Shown: positions 21,405-33,748 of the stretch, one piece after another | Position numbering within the stretch: the first letter of the stretch is position 1 | Layout of the letters: the number at the start of each line of letters is the position of its first letter | DNA from: Rheum nobile | Lineage: Eukaryota > Streptophyta > Magnoliopsida > Caryophyllales > Polygonaceae | Reading direction: 5' to 3' | Length of the DNA stretch: 64,000 nt | NCBI GenBank assembly: GCA_027886185.1 | Contig: WOAB01000528.1 | Span: 3,906,001 to 3,970,000 of the forward strand | The notes under the pieces: generated by a model | The model's database searches: none | What the model saw: the letters and a program-made list of their open reading frames with translations, nothing else | Told to the model about the DNA's origin: nothing | Translations under genes and position numbers: made by a program

Positions 21405-23693
21405 TCAATAATCAGTATTTTCATGAGTACTTGTAACATTGTTGAATGGCCTTGTTGAAGTAGTAATAGTAGAGGTAGTAGTAGTTGTACTACTACTCTC
21501 AAACACTTGTTGACAATCTTCTTGTGACCTCTTCCTCTTCCTCTCCCCATCACCCAAATTCACATCCAACCTCACACCAAACAGCTTTGGCGCCCTCCCA
21601 TCATCTCCACCACCTCTCTTCTCCTCTTTGGCAGCCGCGGGCCCCACCACCGAGCTCGAATACAACGCCACCAAGTCAAGAAGCTCCTTGCACTTGCTCT
21701 TCATACACGAGAGCTCGGAGTTTAGCGTTCCGTTCTCCCTCCTCAGCCTCTCGTTCTCATCTGCAAGGTTGCTCATAATCACCATCTGCTCCGAGGAAGA
21801 AGAGCTCGAACACGACCTCCGCTCTGACGTCTCCACCTCGGATGTCGTGGCGGCAACAGTCGCCGCTGCTGTTTCGGGTTCGTTTGGTGGAGGCGAGGCG
21901 GGCGGGTGTGGGCGGTTGGCCCAGACTTTGCGGCGGCGGATCTGGCAGAGAAGCTCCCTTTTGCCTTTGTGGAAGAGGTCGTTGCAAAACTCCCACCGGC
22001 TTGTTGCCACCTTCCTAAATCCCTGTATATTTGAAAATGTGGGTTATCATTCTCCGTTTGGTTTGAGTTTATAAAAACGGTAACAAAAAGGAAATGAATT
22101 TAGTTCACATTGACATCTGATACATTGATTAAAATTTTTATCTTCATTTTGGGCTCTAAAATTTGTGTGTCAAGAAAATAGAGAAAAAAATGATTTGAAT
22201 ATTTACAACTCACCCTTATATTGCGGAAACAAATATATTCATCATAGTGTCAATAGAAGAGGGAAAATAAATGATTTCATTATGTTGATTAATGAATAAT
22301 GATATTAGTCCAATTTATTTATTTTTCGTTACCATTTCCGTATAAAACAAACGGACCCTTAAATATTGAACGTCCACACAAATCACATATTATAGTAACA
22401 TTTGTTTAGCATATATATAATGTAGATGTAATTACCCATGTATAGGCCATAGGCTAGTGCCAATGGATTACACAAAGTTCTCCTTTCCTTGTTGGTATAT
22501 TATGATAAGTATATGATAATCTTTTCTCAAATACCTAGCTAGTATGTATGATATTCTGATTTTCTTTTTCGTTATAACGTTCTAAGTCTCATGGACAAAA
22601 AAAGTATTTGTAATCAATAAATTAAAAATTATATAGGCTAAGAAGTCCAAAGATTACAGGGTTCCAAGATCCTAAACTTTCAACGAAGTACAAAATCGTG
22701 GGGGCCCGCTGGGCCACTTGTTATTGACCATAGCTGCAAAATATATTTATTTTATAAATTATTTCAGTAAATTTGTAAACTTGCAAGATTGATTTTTATA
22801 AAAATTTAATACCTTCAGAAAAATATTTAAATTCTTGTAAAACAAATAAAGTAAAATTAAATAAATAAAATCAAGTCAAATAGTATTAAAATAAGATTCT
22901 TACCTTATAAACTTGGTAGATTAGAAGAAACACGAATTTGTAATTACATATTTAGATGCTGTATGAATTGACTACGAAGTCTACGAGTATAACCCAAGTA
23001 GTAACGTACAAACAGCAACAGGTGTTGTTTCTAGAATTCAACGCTAAACCAAGAAATTTAATTTTAGATTGACAAAATCCGAAGTATGCCCAAAACAGTC
23101 AGTCAAGGTATCTATATATTTAAATCTCCTAAAAAATCAAAATACATCCAAGGACTAAATCGGATGATTATTCAATATGTGTTTTTTCTTTTCTTTTGTA
23201 TTTCATAATCAAATTTAACTTTGAACCGCCGTTAGGTTTGACAAATACACATTAACTTTTTCAACAAAATCTTGTTTGCTATACTTTTCATATCTTTATT
23301 ATAATAGACATGCATGCACACTTTGACAATAATTTAACTTATCAATTCAAATCAATAGTAACCCTTTAACAACCCATTAATAATTACTCGTCACGAAACC
23401 ATGCCACCAGCACTTTTAATTTTGTAGTAATAATTATAATAATATATTATAAATTTATAATGACTTACATAAGTATTGAGCTGACGAATGAAGCTGGAGA
23501 AGTTGCTGTGCTTGAAGAGAGTAGGCAGCAGGTCCCTAGCGAACTCCGCCGGCTGCCAGACCACGAAGGCGGTGCCGTCAGCATTCCAGGAGATGACGTC
23601 ATCGGTGGACGGATCCTCCACCAGCATGTACGTTTTCACTAGGAACGGTGGCGGGTTCGGCTTCCTCATAATTCCGTACTTAAGCACCTCCAT
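21405..23693 (-). CDS. HSFB3: Heat shock transcription factor, class B (HSFB3-type)
   Basis: Two exons: 23,693-23,469 and 22,022-21,405, joined TAT|GGA with donor GTAAGT and acceptor ACAG; about 280 residues. Residues ~12-105 form the HSF DNA-binding domain (PPPFLVKTYMLVEDPSTDD, ISWN, FARDLLPTLFKHSNFSSFIR, QLNTYGFRKVATSRWEF), with the intron at the conserved position inside it. A heptad region (NLADENERLRRENGTLNSEL) gives oligomerisation, and APKLFGVRL near the C-terminus is the LFGV repressor motif of class B. Class A activator motifs are absent. It should bind heat shock elements as a repressor or co-regulator. The MEVLKYGIMRK start and short insert favour HSFB3 over B1, B2 or B4. No frame defects. 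Confidence 0.93.
22047..22361. mobile_element. MITE-like element in the HSFB3 intron
   Basis: The ends CTCCGTTTGGTTTGAGTTTA and, inverted, GGGTCCGTTTGTTTTATACG are imperfect inverted repeats, each followed by GGTAACRAAAA. About 315 bp, AT-rich, no coding. The target duplication is not clear, so the superfamily is left open (hAT or Harbinger). It is close to the intron acceptor (22,023). Confidence 0.5.
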
Positions 23694-23960
23694 TAAAAAA
23701 TATTACTAAATACTTCTTAAGAAGCTATATATATAGAGAGAGAGAGAAAGGAATTGATTAGGGTACGTGGAATGAATTAAGAAGAAGAGGATCGGAATTA
23801 ATGAAGGATTAGAAGAGGAGGGTTGTTGAGAAGAAGGGCAGTTAGAAATTCCCAGCCCCAGCAGTAGAAGCCCATCACGACACCAGAGTTCATGAGATTT
23901 GCAAGGTGAATTATATGAAGAGGAAGGAATTAATAGTAATTTTGAAACGCATGTAATTCC

Positions 23961-23970
23961 TCTTTTATAG
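23961..23970 (-). promoter_or_regulatory. TATA box of HSFB3
   Basis: CTATAAAAGA on the minus strand lies about 270 bp upstream of the HSFB3 ATG. The space between is CT/GA-rich and leader-like. Nothing else TATA-like is as well placed. Confidence 0.5.
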
Positions 23971-23974
23971 GGAG

Positions 23975-24931
23975 GAAGGAAGATAATGGAAGAAAAAAGG
24001 TCCCCCGGCGAATATTGCATGCTCTCATTATTTTATTTTGCTAATTTCCAAGGGTGTGCTATTCGTATGAGCTACTCATGACTGTTACATTTTCAGCCGT
24101 ATTATACGGACTCTAGAAACTCAAACACAATTGTCATAGCTTGTTCGTTATGTGTTTATTTATGTGTCACTCGTTCATACAATTAGAAATCAGAGCCCCG
24201 TGCTAATTTGTTACTTTTGTTGATGACGTATTGAGCTGGTGCTTGGGTGTGCGGTGAAGCATTGTCGTTAGGGGGTATGTAGAACGACCTAAACTAATGT
24301 CTTGTTGAGTTTATGGCGGGGATTTGCCTGGTTTTGCATCCGAATGTTTAAAGTTTGGTTGTACGCGTAATAGTATGATGTTTGATTATATGTATTTGGT
24401 TTGAGAGCCTAAAAGGTGTTGTCTTGTGTCAAACTTTGCTTGTATTAAAAGTTGTATGTTGGGGACAACGGGAAAAGTTGTATGCCTGATACCTAATATT
24501 GGAATGCTATGCAACAATGAACTCTGTTGAATGAGCACGTCGCTCAGCGTGAGAGCTTGCAAATGAAGCAACTGAGGAGTCTACAATGCCCCAAACCTGC
24601 GATAATAGAAGCTCGTCTGGTTAAGCCAGTGAATTTATTCTTCTAAAGCTATTTAAAATGTTTGAGCACAAAAAGATTCTCAAAGCGCATATTTGAATAA
24701 AACATTACATTCACGTACCTCATGTTTGCCGGATTGGTTGATATGCGTTCCATGCTATCCAATGGTGACAAATGTGTTGTATCATACGGTGCTAGACCTG
24801 GGACATGAGTAAATATATCCGAGCCAGCTACGGTGAAAGCGTTATATTATGATGGATATAGTGCACACCAAGTATGTGTTGTGTAACATTATAATCCTAT
24901 GTGCTGATCATTTCCGCCAGGTTTATAGATT
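23975..24931. other. HSFB3 upstream region and Helitron 3' non-coding part
   Basis: No gene. The Helitron should end somewhere here. A candidate minus-strand 3' terminus is CTAA followed by T, at 24,183-24,186 (plus strand A|TTAG), preceded by TTAGCACGGGGCTCTG, which could be a decayed GC-rich terminal hairpin. A cleaner palindrome CCGTATTATACGG at ~24,097 lacks a CTRR end nearby. Confidence 0.3.
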
Positions 24932-27900
24932 TTAGTGGGTCCGGACATATTTTACGTAGTGGGTTGTAGTACTTACATTCATTTCGGTGGCCAAGTGATT
25001 GAACGCCTCTTTGAAAACTATATTTCGTGTGTAGTTAGCTGGCTCTTTCCCCGTTGGCAGTAACAGGACACTGAGTCCTTGTGGGTGTGTAACTCGAGAA
25101 ACTGCCACATAGAGCTGGCCGTGACAGAAAACTGGTCTTGGTAAATACAACCCCACATGCTTGAGTGATTGCCCCTAACTTTTATTGATAGTCATAGCAT
25201 AGCAAGCTTTTAGTGGGAATTGACGACGTTTCATGATGAATGGCCATTTAGATTGGGTGGCGTTTAGTGTTATCCTAGGAATTATGACTTTATTTCCTAC
25301 GCACGTGCCAGTAATAATATCAGCCTCAACCACCCACTCCCCTAAATGCGTAATGATGAGACGGGTGCCGTTGCACAGTCCTTGTGAAGGGTTTACATTT
25401 CTTAGAAGCATCACCGGCAACCCTTCCTTCAATTCAAGTGTGTGTGGTGGGAGTCCTGTAATTTAGCGTCCATGTTATTTTCATTAGTTGATGAGTTTAC
25501 AACTTATTAGGCATAGTGTATGGAAATGTAAGCGAACTGTACCAGAGAAATCTTGGCAGTTCAAGAATTCGGGTGGGTACAATTGCTCTTGTTCAGCCAC
25601 ATCGGTAGATGCCTTGCAAATTTCATCAGCGCTTTTGTATGTCCTCATTTGGCCATGCAGACAGTTGAACATGTAGCGGTTTATCTGATTTGCATCTTCA
25701 TTTAAAGGGGTTAGGATAACTCTGTCTTGGAGGTATGACGGGTTGGTTTCGTTTGCCATGAAATCTGGAAAGACTTTGGCAATTAGCTGCTCAATCGGAT
25801 CTGTCCCTGGTCCGATTGGGAACTCTTGTGGGATCTCAGTCCATGTTTCTTCCTCTTCATTGTCTAGCGCGATTGCTTCAGCATTTCCATCTCCGATCTT
25901 TTGAATCCATTTATTGAATTGTTGTTTATGGATATCAATCTCCCCATTGGCATGCTGGTCATTCACCCTCATGCTCTTTGTTAAAGTGAGAACCTGACAA
26001 TGGCTCTAAATAGGTGAGTTGCTGATGCAAGCCTGAACGATGTCTTGTCATTTCCCTTTGGTAATTACTGGTAATATTTGCCTGAAATCTCCTCCTAGTA
26101 GTACTGTTATACCGCCAAACAGCTTGTGTTTGTTGTTGCCATGTTTGATGCTTTGGATGTCTTGTAATGTTTTGTTCAATGCCTCAAATGCATTTCTATG
26201 AGTCATTGGAGCCTCATCCCAAATAATAAACTTGACTTCATGCATCAGGTGTGCTAATTGAGTGTTTTGTTTAATACCACATGTGCTATTATCAAGCAAC
26301 TCGATTGGGATTAGAAACCTGCTGTGGGCTGTCCGCGCGCCTGGTAATAGAAGGGAAGCAATACTTGTGCGAAACAAAATTGTTAGATGTGAGCGTAATG
26401 GAATGTGTGATGTATCTTTTTTTGTGTATGAAGGCAGTAGTTGAGTACGTACCTGACGATGCTACGGCAAGAACGATGTTCCCTTGTGATCTTATGCGGG
26501 CCATTACTGTCTTGTAGAGATAAGTTTTCCATGTTCCGCCTGTCCCATAAATGAAGAAGAACTCTCCGGTTTGCTTATTCACTGCATTCATTACCTTATC
26601 GTAGATTGCTCGTTGGTCCGCATTCAGTGAATCGAACATGGCCGCGTGCAACTCTCCCATTTTCTTTGCATTGTAGGAGAGTTCCTCCCTTATAAGGTGA
26701 TTGTCCATTGCTGTGAGAAGTTGTTTATCTGGCATCGGTATTCCCGGGTAGTCAGCTAATGTTTTCCCATTTTTGGCAAGGAGGTCTTCAATGTCAAGCA
26801 AGCAGTAGTTTTTTAGCTGGTTTTCATTGAGCTTTAAGGTCGGGAATTTGAAGTCTCTTCTTTTTCGGTATAGTATGTCTTCTGATAACACAACCCAATT
26901 GTTGTCCCACAATTTCCCCGGATCGGTCACTTCACAAAAAGTCAAGATCCTGACAAACAAATCTCGCAGCTGTACCCCTGTTGCCCACACTTGTGCTTCT
27001 TTGATTGCGTCGGTCCACTCATTGTCTTCCTTGAGCATTCCACGGGCATAGCACGCTTGCCTGAAGGTGTCATATTGTTTTCCATTCACTGTCCGAATTT
27101 CTTCAAAGGTTCGAGGTCCTGCAACAACATTCAGTAGCATGCGTAGGTAATACCTTTCGCGGGATGGGCATACACAATTCTCCCAATCGGTTTGAGATTT
27201 CGCCTTGGCCCCCACACCCTCTGTGACGCATCCCATGTGTAATGTCTGGGTATTTCTGCATACTTCAATTTCCGTGCGTCATCATCTCTACAGTTGAGGG
27301 TAAACCACTCTGTAAACATCGTAGATTGCACTCCTTCTCGGTGTATCACAGTTGGCAGGTTCTGAGCGTCCGACATTGTTACTGAGTTCTGCTCTGGGAG
27401 ATGGAAAGCCAGCCGTATTACAACAGGCCAACTGTAATGAATGTCGAATCCATAAATACGCCAAGCTGCCTCACATGTAGATAAGTAGCGGCAATCTAAG
27501 TATTGCTTGATCTCATTTACGCCGGGGATTTTGGTAGCGTCACTTCCGTGTGCTTCTGAATCTTTCTGCAGGAAGACAACATTCGCCTTGTCTGGACCCT
27601 TGGTTATGTACTTGAACAAGTACTTGATGGCTCTTGTTTTATTGCACCACTCGACATTGATGTGTGCACCATATTTCAGTAGTAAGTACCGGTTATATGG
27701 CACGACGTGGTTGTTGGTGAATGCGGCTCGCCCTTTCTTCACTGTAGTTCCATTGTTTTTGCGCCGGTAAACTGGAAATCCATCATCGTCAAGCGTTGTT
27801 TCTGCATAGTAGGGATTAGGAAAGCGTTTGTTACATTTCCCATTGTGCATGCACGGTGCATTAGGGTTTGTGTCCCCGCATATGCCATGCAACATATGCT

Positions 27901-29642
27901 CAGTCACAAGTTTGTGCGCCTCCGGATCTGTGTCTTTGCATGGAATTTCAGCTGAAATGAAATCATCTACGTCCGTTCCTGTTTTGGCCTTGCCTCCTTC
28001 GTGCAACCATAAGAGTATATGTGCATGGGGAAGGCCGCGTTTCTGAAATTCAATAGTGTATATAGCTGCACATGTGGAAAGAGAGGGAAGTCAATATAAG
28101 GGGATATATGCTTTCAATATCATCCGTATGCAAGTAATTGCGGGTATGAACCAAAAGCAAGATTTCTACCATTTCATTTTAGCGGTGACATACCTGCCGC
28201 TGTGTGCCCAAATATCTCGTGTGTTTTAAGATATTTTATCAACTGACACACCTTGCGCCTAAAAAGTCTGCTCATGACTTCATGCCTGTCATTCGAGTGT
28301 TGGACCTCTAATTCTTCAAGCATTTCAGCTGACTCAAACCATTTAGGGTTAACAGTGAATGTTATGAACAGTGAAGGGTTCCCAAATGCTCTACATAGCG
28401 CCATTGCGTCTTGGTAATTCTGAATCATATATCGGGGGCTTCCTGTGTCTGGGAGCACTATTCGTTTATCCACCATTCTGGCATCTGTATCACCCTTGGT
28501 AACAGCATCACAAATGTTGTTGTATAGGTCTGCCCGTAGCTGCGCCTGGTTGTCCCTAATCCAACGTAACCTTTCCTCTTCAATAGCGGTGTAGGCATCT
28601 ACTATGTACTGATAATATAGTAGGCCTCCGCGTATTAGTGTGGTAGCCTCGTCTGCCCTTTGTTGGAGCCTGTATGAATAGTACTCCTTCATTGTTACAT
28701 TATCCCTTTTTGTTTCTCTCCGCCCTGAGTTTGTCTTATACGGGATTTGTAAGTGATAACCGTCCTCGCCGTGAGGGAACAATAAAGGGTACTAAAGAGC
28801 CATGTACAACGGGTGCAGCTCGGATATTCTTCTAGGCCAACCTGCTTTTGTTTGGACGTACACATCTCTAGGTGCGCTGCTCTGCCCAAAGTCCCCTATA
28901 ATGAGTGCTGCTACTTCTGGCGCAGTGGGTAAATTATATTGTCTTTTATCGGGCTTCCTCTCTCCTATTAGTTTGATCGTGAAATCCAAAGATTCATGAG
29001 CATGAGACCAATCTCTTGCCTTTCTGAACGCCTGGGCTACCACACTCGTGGCATCCAACATGTCAACTAAACTCTGAACTGTGTTTGCATCTATGTCGCT
29101 GCCGACGTTCATGCATCCAAGTCTGTTTTGAAGTTCGTTCATTGTGTCGTAGAAGTATAGTTGTGCAAATTTTGGCGGGGTCCCTTCACCAGGCATCAAT
29201 GCGCCCAAGCGGTGGTAGTTCTGTCCAGAAATCCTGAAGGTGTACGGGCCCTTGGTGCGGTTGATGTGTTCATCTATCATGGCACCAAAGGATGTAAAGG
29301 AAAATAGGCTGTTATAGACTCTAATATTCCGCCAGAACAAAAAAGCATCGGCGGCGGAACTGCACAAGAGGTGTTTCAGCGGCTCAGGTGGTTCCTTCAG
29401 CTTGGGTAAGATGACCTTGCCCTCTTGATAGCAGATTGACGTAGTGAAATTGGCAAAAGTTGGCCCCACATGGAGATCTTGATCATGTTTCCCATGTGTG
29501 TATCACAAGAGGTCAAACGCAGGGTAAGTGAAACATATGCGCGACGTATACGACGGATGGCATGAAGAGCGGTATGTAAATTGTACCTTTCGTTCATGAG
29601 GTGGAACTCAAGTAGTTGAGCACCTGTAGGAGTGGTTCTCAC
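24932..29642 (-). pseudogene. Helitron RepHel protein (HUH replication initiator + PIF1-type helicase), degraded
   Basis: The reading runs from ~29,642 down to 24,932. The N-terminal part has EGKVILPKLKEPPEPLK, then the Helitron-like N domain. The HUH nickase motif is intact (FQKRGLPHAHILLWLHEG, ~28,040-27,990) and sits just after a clean 128-bp intron (28,193-28,066). The helicase has a Walker A reading YGTGGTWKT, with Trp where Gly is normal, then Walker B WDEAPM, GGDFRQILPV, and the C-terminal GQLYVAVSRVT motif. Defects: an in-frame stop at 28,792 where QYPLLFP is expected (Gln to stop), a frameshift near 27,165, a likely intron near 26,455-26,370, and gaps between later blocks (26,048; 25,484; 25,175). 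The Walker A change alone should abolish ATP use. Confidence 0.9.
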
Positions 29643-30269
29643 GGTCCCAATATTAATAGGGCAACCTACAACATCTGGCAGAAAGGAGAAGCATTAGCGG
29701 GTAGGTAATTAACATTGTATTACTGAACCTAATGACATTAAATTCAGAAGGCATGGAATAAGTCAATGTCTACGTATAGAATGGAACATAATTGAGTGGG
29801 CAAAAATTTAACCGAACCGGGACGACCCTTTGTGATTGAGACACAGTTTGAAAATATTTCACTTTTGTATGCGCACCACCGTACAAATATGAAATGCGGT
29901 ATGGGCGTATTTGTTTTGGATGAAAATTAAAAACTCAAAAGCAGTTAGAATGTGTTCTAGATAACTCTCCTGGGTCAGCTTGGTAAAAAGGTGGCAACGG
30001 ACATAAACGAATGTTCAAGTTTAACCATGGCGAAGCGTTGAACAATATTTTATTTTAGGCTCGCGATTATAGTTACGTATGATATATTGGTATAAGTTAT
30101 AGATTGGGCTAAGCTAATATTTGTAAGGGCCGGATTTGGCAGGCCCCATATATCAAAAATACAATAATTTGGGTTTTTCGAGAAAAAAAAAGTGAATTTT
30201 ATTTTTTTCTTTGGTCAAGGAAAAAGTGAATGCCATTGCTCGTGTTAATTATTTTTTTCCCTTGAGCGG
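29643..30269. other. Helitron non-coding sequence
   Basis: Between the RepHel 5' end and the MED13-derived segment. No coding signal and no repeat recognised. Confidence 0.35.
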
Positions 30270-32120
30270 ATATCTGTTTGATACTCCATCTCCCTCCTTC
30301 ACCTCCCCTTGCCCTTCTTTCTCTAGGCCGTTCAGATCTGCGCTCCACTTCAGCCGATTTCCACAACCGTTCAGATCTGAGCTCCACTTCAACCAGGAAA
30401 CGGCGCACTTTCGCTCGGATTACCACTCTTCCATGGGTCTGCAGCGTCCTGGCACGCCAGCCCCTCCGCCGCTGGTCGTACTCCAAACTCCGGCCGCCAG
30501 TCATATCCCTTGCCATATCCACCACCGGTCATTTCCCCTGCCCTATCACTGTAAGTCCTTTTCTCCCATCTCGATCCCTTCTCTTGATCGACCGCAAAAA
30601 AAATCCATTTGTTCTCGATTGAATTAGCAATTTACAAATTCATGATAATTCGCGGTTTAGGGTTTTTTCATTTGCTTCCCCGCTCGATCGATTTAGCTTG
30701 GTTTCACTTCGATTTGATTCCGAGTGTTGCTTTACATTCAATCCTGGATTTTTTTAGCATATGAATATGTGTTTGGCTTCTAATTCGTTGAGATCCGACG
30801 AAATCGGGATAGGTTCCTTTCAATTCATCATTGGCATATAAACAGTTGTTCTTATATATAGCTTAGCCACAATTTGATGTTATTGTTATGAGTGATGGAG
30901 ATTTGGATCGAATCACACCAAATCAAAGCTCACGCATTTAATTTTAAGATCCCCAAATCCAGTTTTCATTTCTTAAATTGTGTGCTACTTCTCAAATCGT
31001 GTATGAGTCTCTTCCAAGCTTCCTACGCTTCCAATTTGTCCAATTTGTGTAGTATAGAATTTTCCACAATTTCATAAACCCTAGCTTTATCAATTTGGAG
31101 TTTAATAGTCAATTGAGGAATTATAGGTACAATTGAATCTTAATTAGGTGTTAATGGATGATTTGGATGCATTAGGTTTATTTAAAAGAAATCCCTTTGT
31201 AGGGATTTGATAAATGTTGTAGGGATAAGTCTTCAAGTAGAGGTGATTTTTTATTAAGAAAGACAAACTAAAGAGCCTAAGATTCTATATCTTTGTCTCC
31301 CTCTCTCACCAACAATATAGTTTAGGCCAGACTGATTGTTTGAAACATTGAGAATCCTCAAAAATCTTAGGTGTTGTGATGAAATGCTCAGTCTCCCCCT
31401 CTCCATCCCTCCTTCCTGATGATGGGATCTTGTACCCATCTGGGGCATTTTACAGGCCTGGAGAGTGGAGTGATAAAGAGAGGTCTGAAATGTTATTTAT
31501 ATGCATAGATATTTTTATATATATATTTGTCTGTCTATGACTATGTTAGATCAAAATATGTCTATTTGTTTGATCTTATTTACTTGATGTCTTCATTTGC
31601 CGTATTGTACTATCGTCGCATAATTTTGGCAATTTTGCAGGGAGGTCTTCACCAGATATCCTGGTTTCAGTTTCTTCCTCTTGATCCCAATGTGACCCCT
31701 TTACCAGACAAGAGGTTTTGAATTTATGTAGTATCATTTACCTAAAACAACCCAAAACATTTGTGTGTTTCCAACTAAATTGGCTTAAAAAATTATGGCA
31801 GTGTCCGAATTGATGAGAGAGATACTTCGACAATCCAAGTTCTTTCTTCCCATGTTCAGCTCCAAAAAGAAGGTTTCCTCAGTGCATGGACAAATTCATT
31901 TGTTGGACCATGGGACCCTTCTCAGGGATCACATAATCCTGGTAAGTATGGTCTGGTAAATTGTTTACCTCGATAGGTCAAAGCTATCCCTTTATCAATT
32001 GTATTTGTGATACTATTTTAATTAAATATGCAGACAAGAAAATTAAGCTCTGGCTGTTTCTTCATGGACGCCATGCATCAATTATTGAAAGTGCTCAGGC
32101 TGCTGTGTCTAGATTAAGAG
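30270..32120 (+). pseudogene. MED13: MED13 (Mediator kinase-module subunit) N-terminal gene fragment
   Basis: A CT-rich leader-like exon (about 30,270-30,549, donor GTAAGT) is followed by three coding exons with matching phases and no stops: 31,641-31,714 (GGLHQISWFQFLPLD), 31,802-31,941 (RIDERDTSTIQVLSSHVQL, EGFLSAWTNSFVGPWDPSQG) and 32,034-32,120 (KIKLWLFLHGRHASIIESAQ). This is the conserved N-terminus of plant MED13, the subunit that links the CDK8 module to core Mediator. The exon with the start codon is not found, and everything after ~100 residues is missing, against a normal length near 1,900. It sits between the RPA and RepHel genes of the Helitron, on the opposite strand, which suggests capture. 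A remnant of a resident MED13 gene is less likely because no later exons follow. Confidence 0.8.
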
Positions 32121-32647
32121 GTGATCTGCTTTTATATGTTGTATCATGACTTTTGGATTCTTGCTGATGCACCCTTTATTGCATACTCATTTTTATTGTG
32201 GGAAGTACTTGAAAAAATATTGTTCGTAAACATTCAGCCAACCCAAGCCAGCATAAGATATTTTATTACCAGTTTACCTAAATATTCTCCATGTCTAACA
32301 CATGGACAGCTAGGACACCCACCCCACAGTCTTAATACTCTTCCATCCCTAACCCACTCACAGTCACCACACTATTTGATTTGGGTGTTTGTATGTAAAC
32401 TTTCCTTATGCAATACTGGCATGTGTATGCATGTAGTAACGAATCTAATGAATTTTCATTTGGTGGTTCACTTCATTGTTACAACATTTTCAATATGTTT
32501 TTTTTTTCGCTAGGTTTGATTTTGATTAATTTGTAGGTTTGTGTATCCTTTTACATGTGAGTTTATGTTTTTGGATCAATTAGTTAGATTTTAATTATTG
32601 TTATACCAAAGGAAGGCTATCGTCAGCAACCTATAACATTATCTTTT
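32121..32647. other. Partial MED13 intron / Helitron junction
   Basis: Follows the last MED13 exon with a GTGATC donor. Intron-like AT-rich sequence; no acceptor with further MED13 exon is seen before the RPA-like gene. The capture breakpoint should lie here. Confidence 0.4.
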
Positions 32648-33325
32648 TCAGAGTGGCGTTTCAACATTTATGTAAATTTTATGTTTGTTGTCATATTCAG
32701 CATTGGGACTGTAATTGAAGCATGATTGACCTATAAGGAATTTGGAGCCGTTGAGCGCAATATCTTGAACCGAGACCAGCTGGAGCGGATATCTGTCAAA
32801 TCCTATCGGGGGGCAGTCAATATGGGTGACAATGGTGTTGCCCTCTAGATGGATTACAAAGGGGTCACCGTTGCGGAGACGATAAGCAGGTTTCGGTGGC
32901 GCAACGGTGAACCGCCTAATGGAGTACACCTCTCCGACCACAAGCTTTCCGGTGAAGCAATGGCTGATGTTGGCCCTCACGATGCAGTGAATAACGCCTC
33001 CCTGAGACAGACGACAAAGAAGGTTAGATGCTAAATCATGTGAAAAAGTGGGGGTGACCGTAGGTGCAATTTTTTTATTACCGTATGGTCGGCCAGGATA
33101 TAGTCTGTGCTTATATAATGTTTTTGTAAGGTGATGGCATCCCACTTGCGGATCACCATTGCCTTGACGGTACAGTCCATGCCTAGGGCCAGATCAGAAA
33201 AAAGGGGTGTACGACGCGGCTAGGAAGACATCGATGGCCTTTAACAACCCCTTATGCGGTGGGTTCTTGGAGGAGTTGGAGCTGTTCTTTTTTTTTCGAG
33301 GAGGAAGATGAAGCCATTTGTTGTT
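32648..33325 (-). pseudogene. Helitron RPA-like single-strand DNA-binding protein, frameshifted
   Basis: The minus strand shows a start MASSSSSKKK near 33,320, KGLLKAIDVFLAASYTPFF, then DCTVKAMVIRKWDAI and, after further frame changes, GEVYSIRRFTVAPPKPAYR, DPFVIHLEGNTIVTHID and the C-terminal VSVQDIALNGSKFLI. This is the RPA70-like (DUF223-type OB fold) protein found in many plant Helitrons and thought to bind single-stranded intermediates. Frames change at an A9 run near the start and near 33,060-33,140, so no full protein is encoded. The usual second OB fold and zinc region are not seen. Confidence 0.75.
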
Positions 33326-33410
33326 GTATATGGGGCAATGGAGTTGAAAACCTGGCTCTAATGCAAAGCTAGCCACATTTATAGGGAGGTCTATGCTAGC
33401 CACATTTACT

Positions 33411-33748
33411 TGTACTCCTCAGTTGTTAACGGCTGAAACGTATAAACAAATGAATTACAATTCAATTCATGGATGGGCCTTGTACTCCTCAATTGGTAAC
33501 GGCTGAAACGTGTAAACAAATGAATTACAATTCAATTTATGGATGGGCCGTGTATAATTGGTAGTAATCCTTTGCTAACGGCTGAGAGGATTTGTAACAG
33601 TAACAATTGTTAACGGCTGATTCAATGGCAAGCAATCATTATAACAGTAATTATAATCAGCAATAGGAGGGTTTGTAACAGTAACAATTGTTAACGGCTG
33701 ATTCAATGGCAAGCAATCACTATAACAGTAATTATAATTAGCAATATG
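33411..33748. repeat. Two tandem duplications with repeated TAACGGCTGA upstream of the RPA-like gene
   Basis: A 70-bp unit starting TGTACTCCTC is present twice (33,411 and 33,481), then an ~81-bp unit around GTTAACGGCTGATTCAATGG twice (33,610 and 33,691). TAACGGCTG(A) occurs five times (33,427; 33,497; 33,576; 33,611; 33,692). The block lies 90-420 bp upstream of the RPA-like start, in promoter position. AACGG is the core of plant MSA/MYB sites. Confidence 0.75.

Noticed and set aside
21485..22074. Plus-strand frames opposite HSFB3 exon 2
   Set aside because: Antisense shadows of a clear HSF exon.
24085..24115. Palindrome CCGTATTATACGG as the Helitron terminal hairpin
   Set aside because: No CTRR-T end at the expected ~10-bp distance; low GC for such a hairpin.
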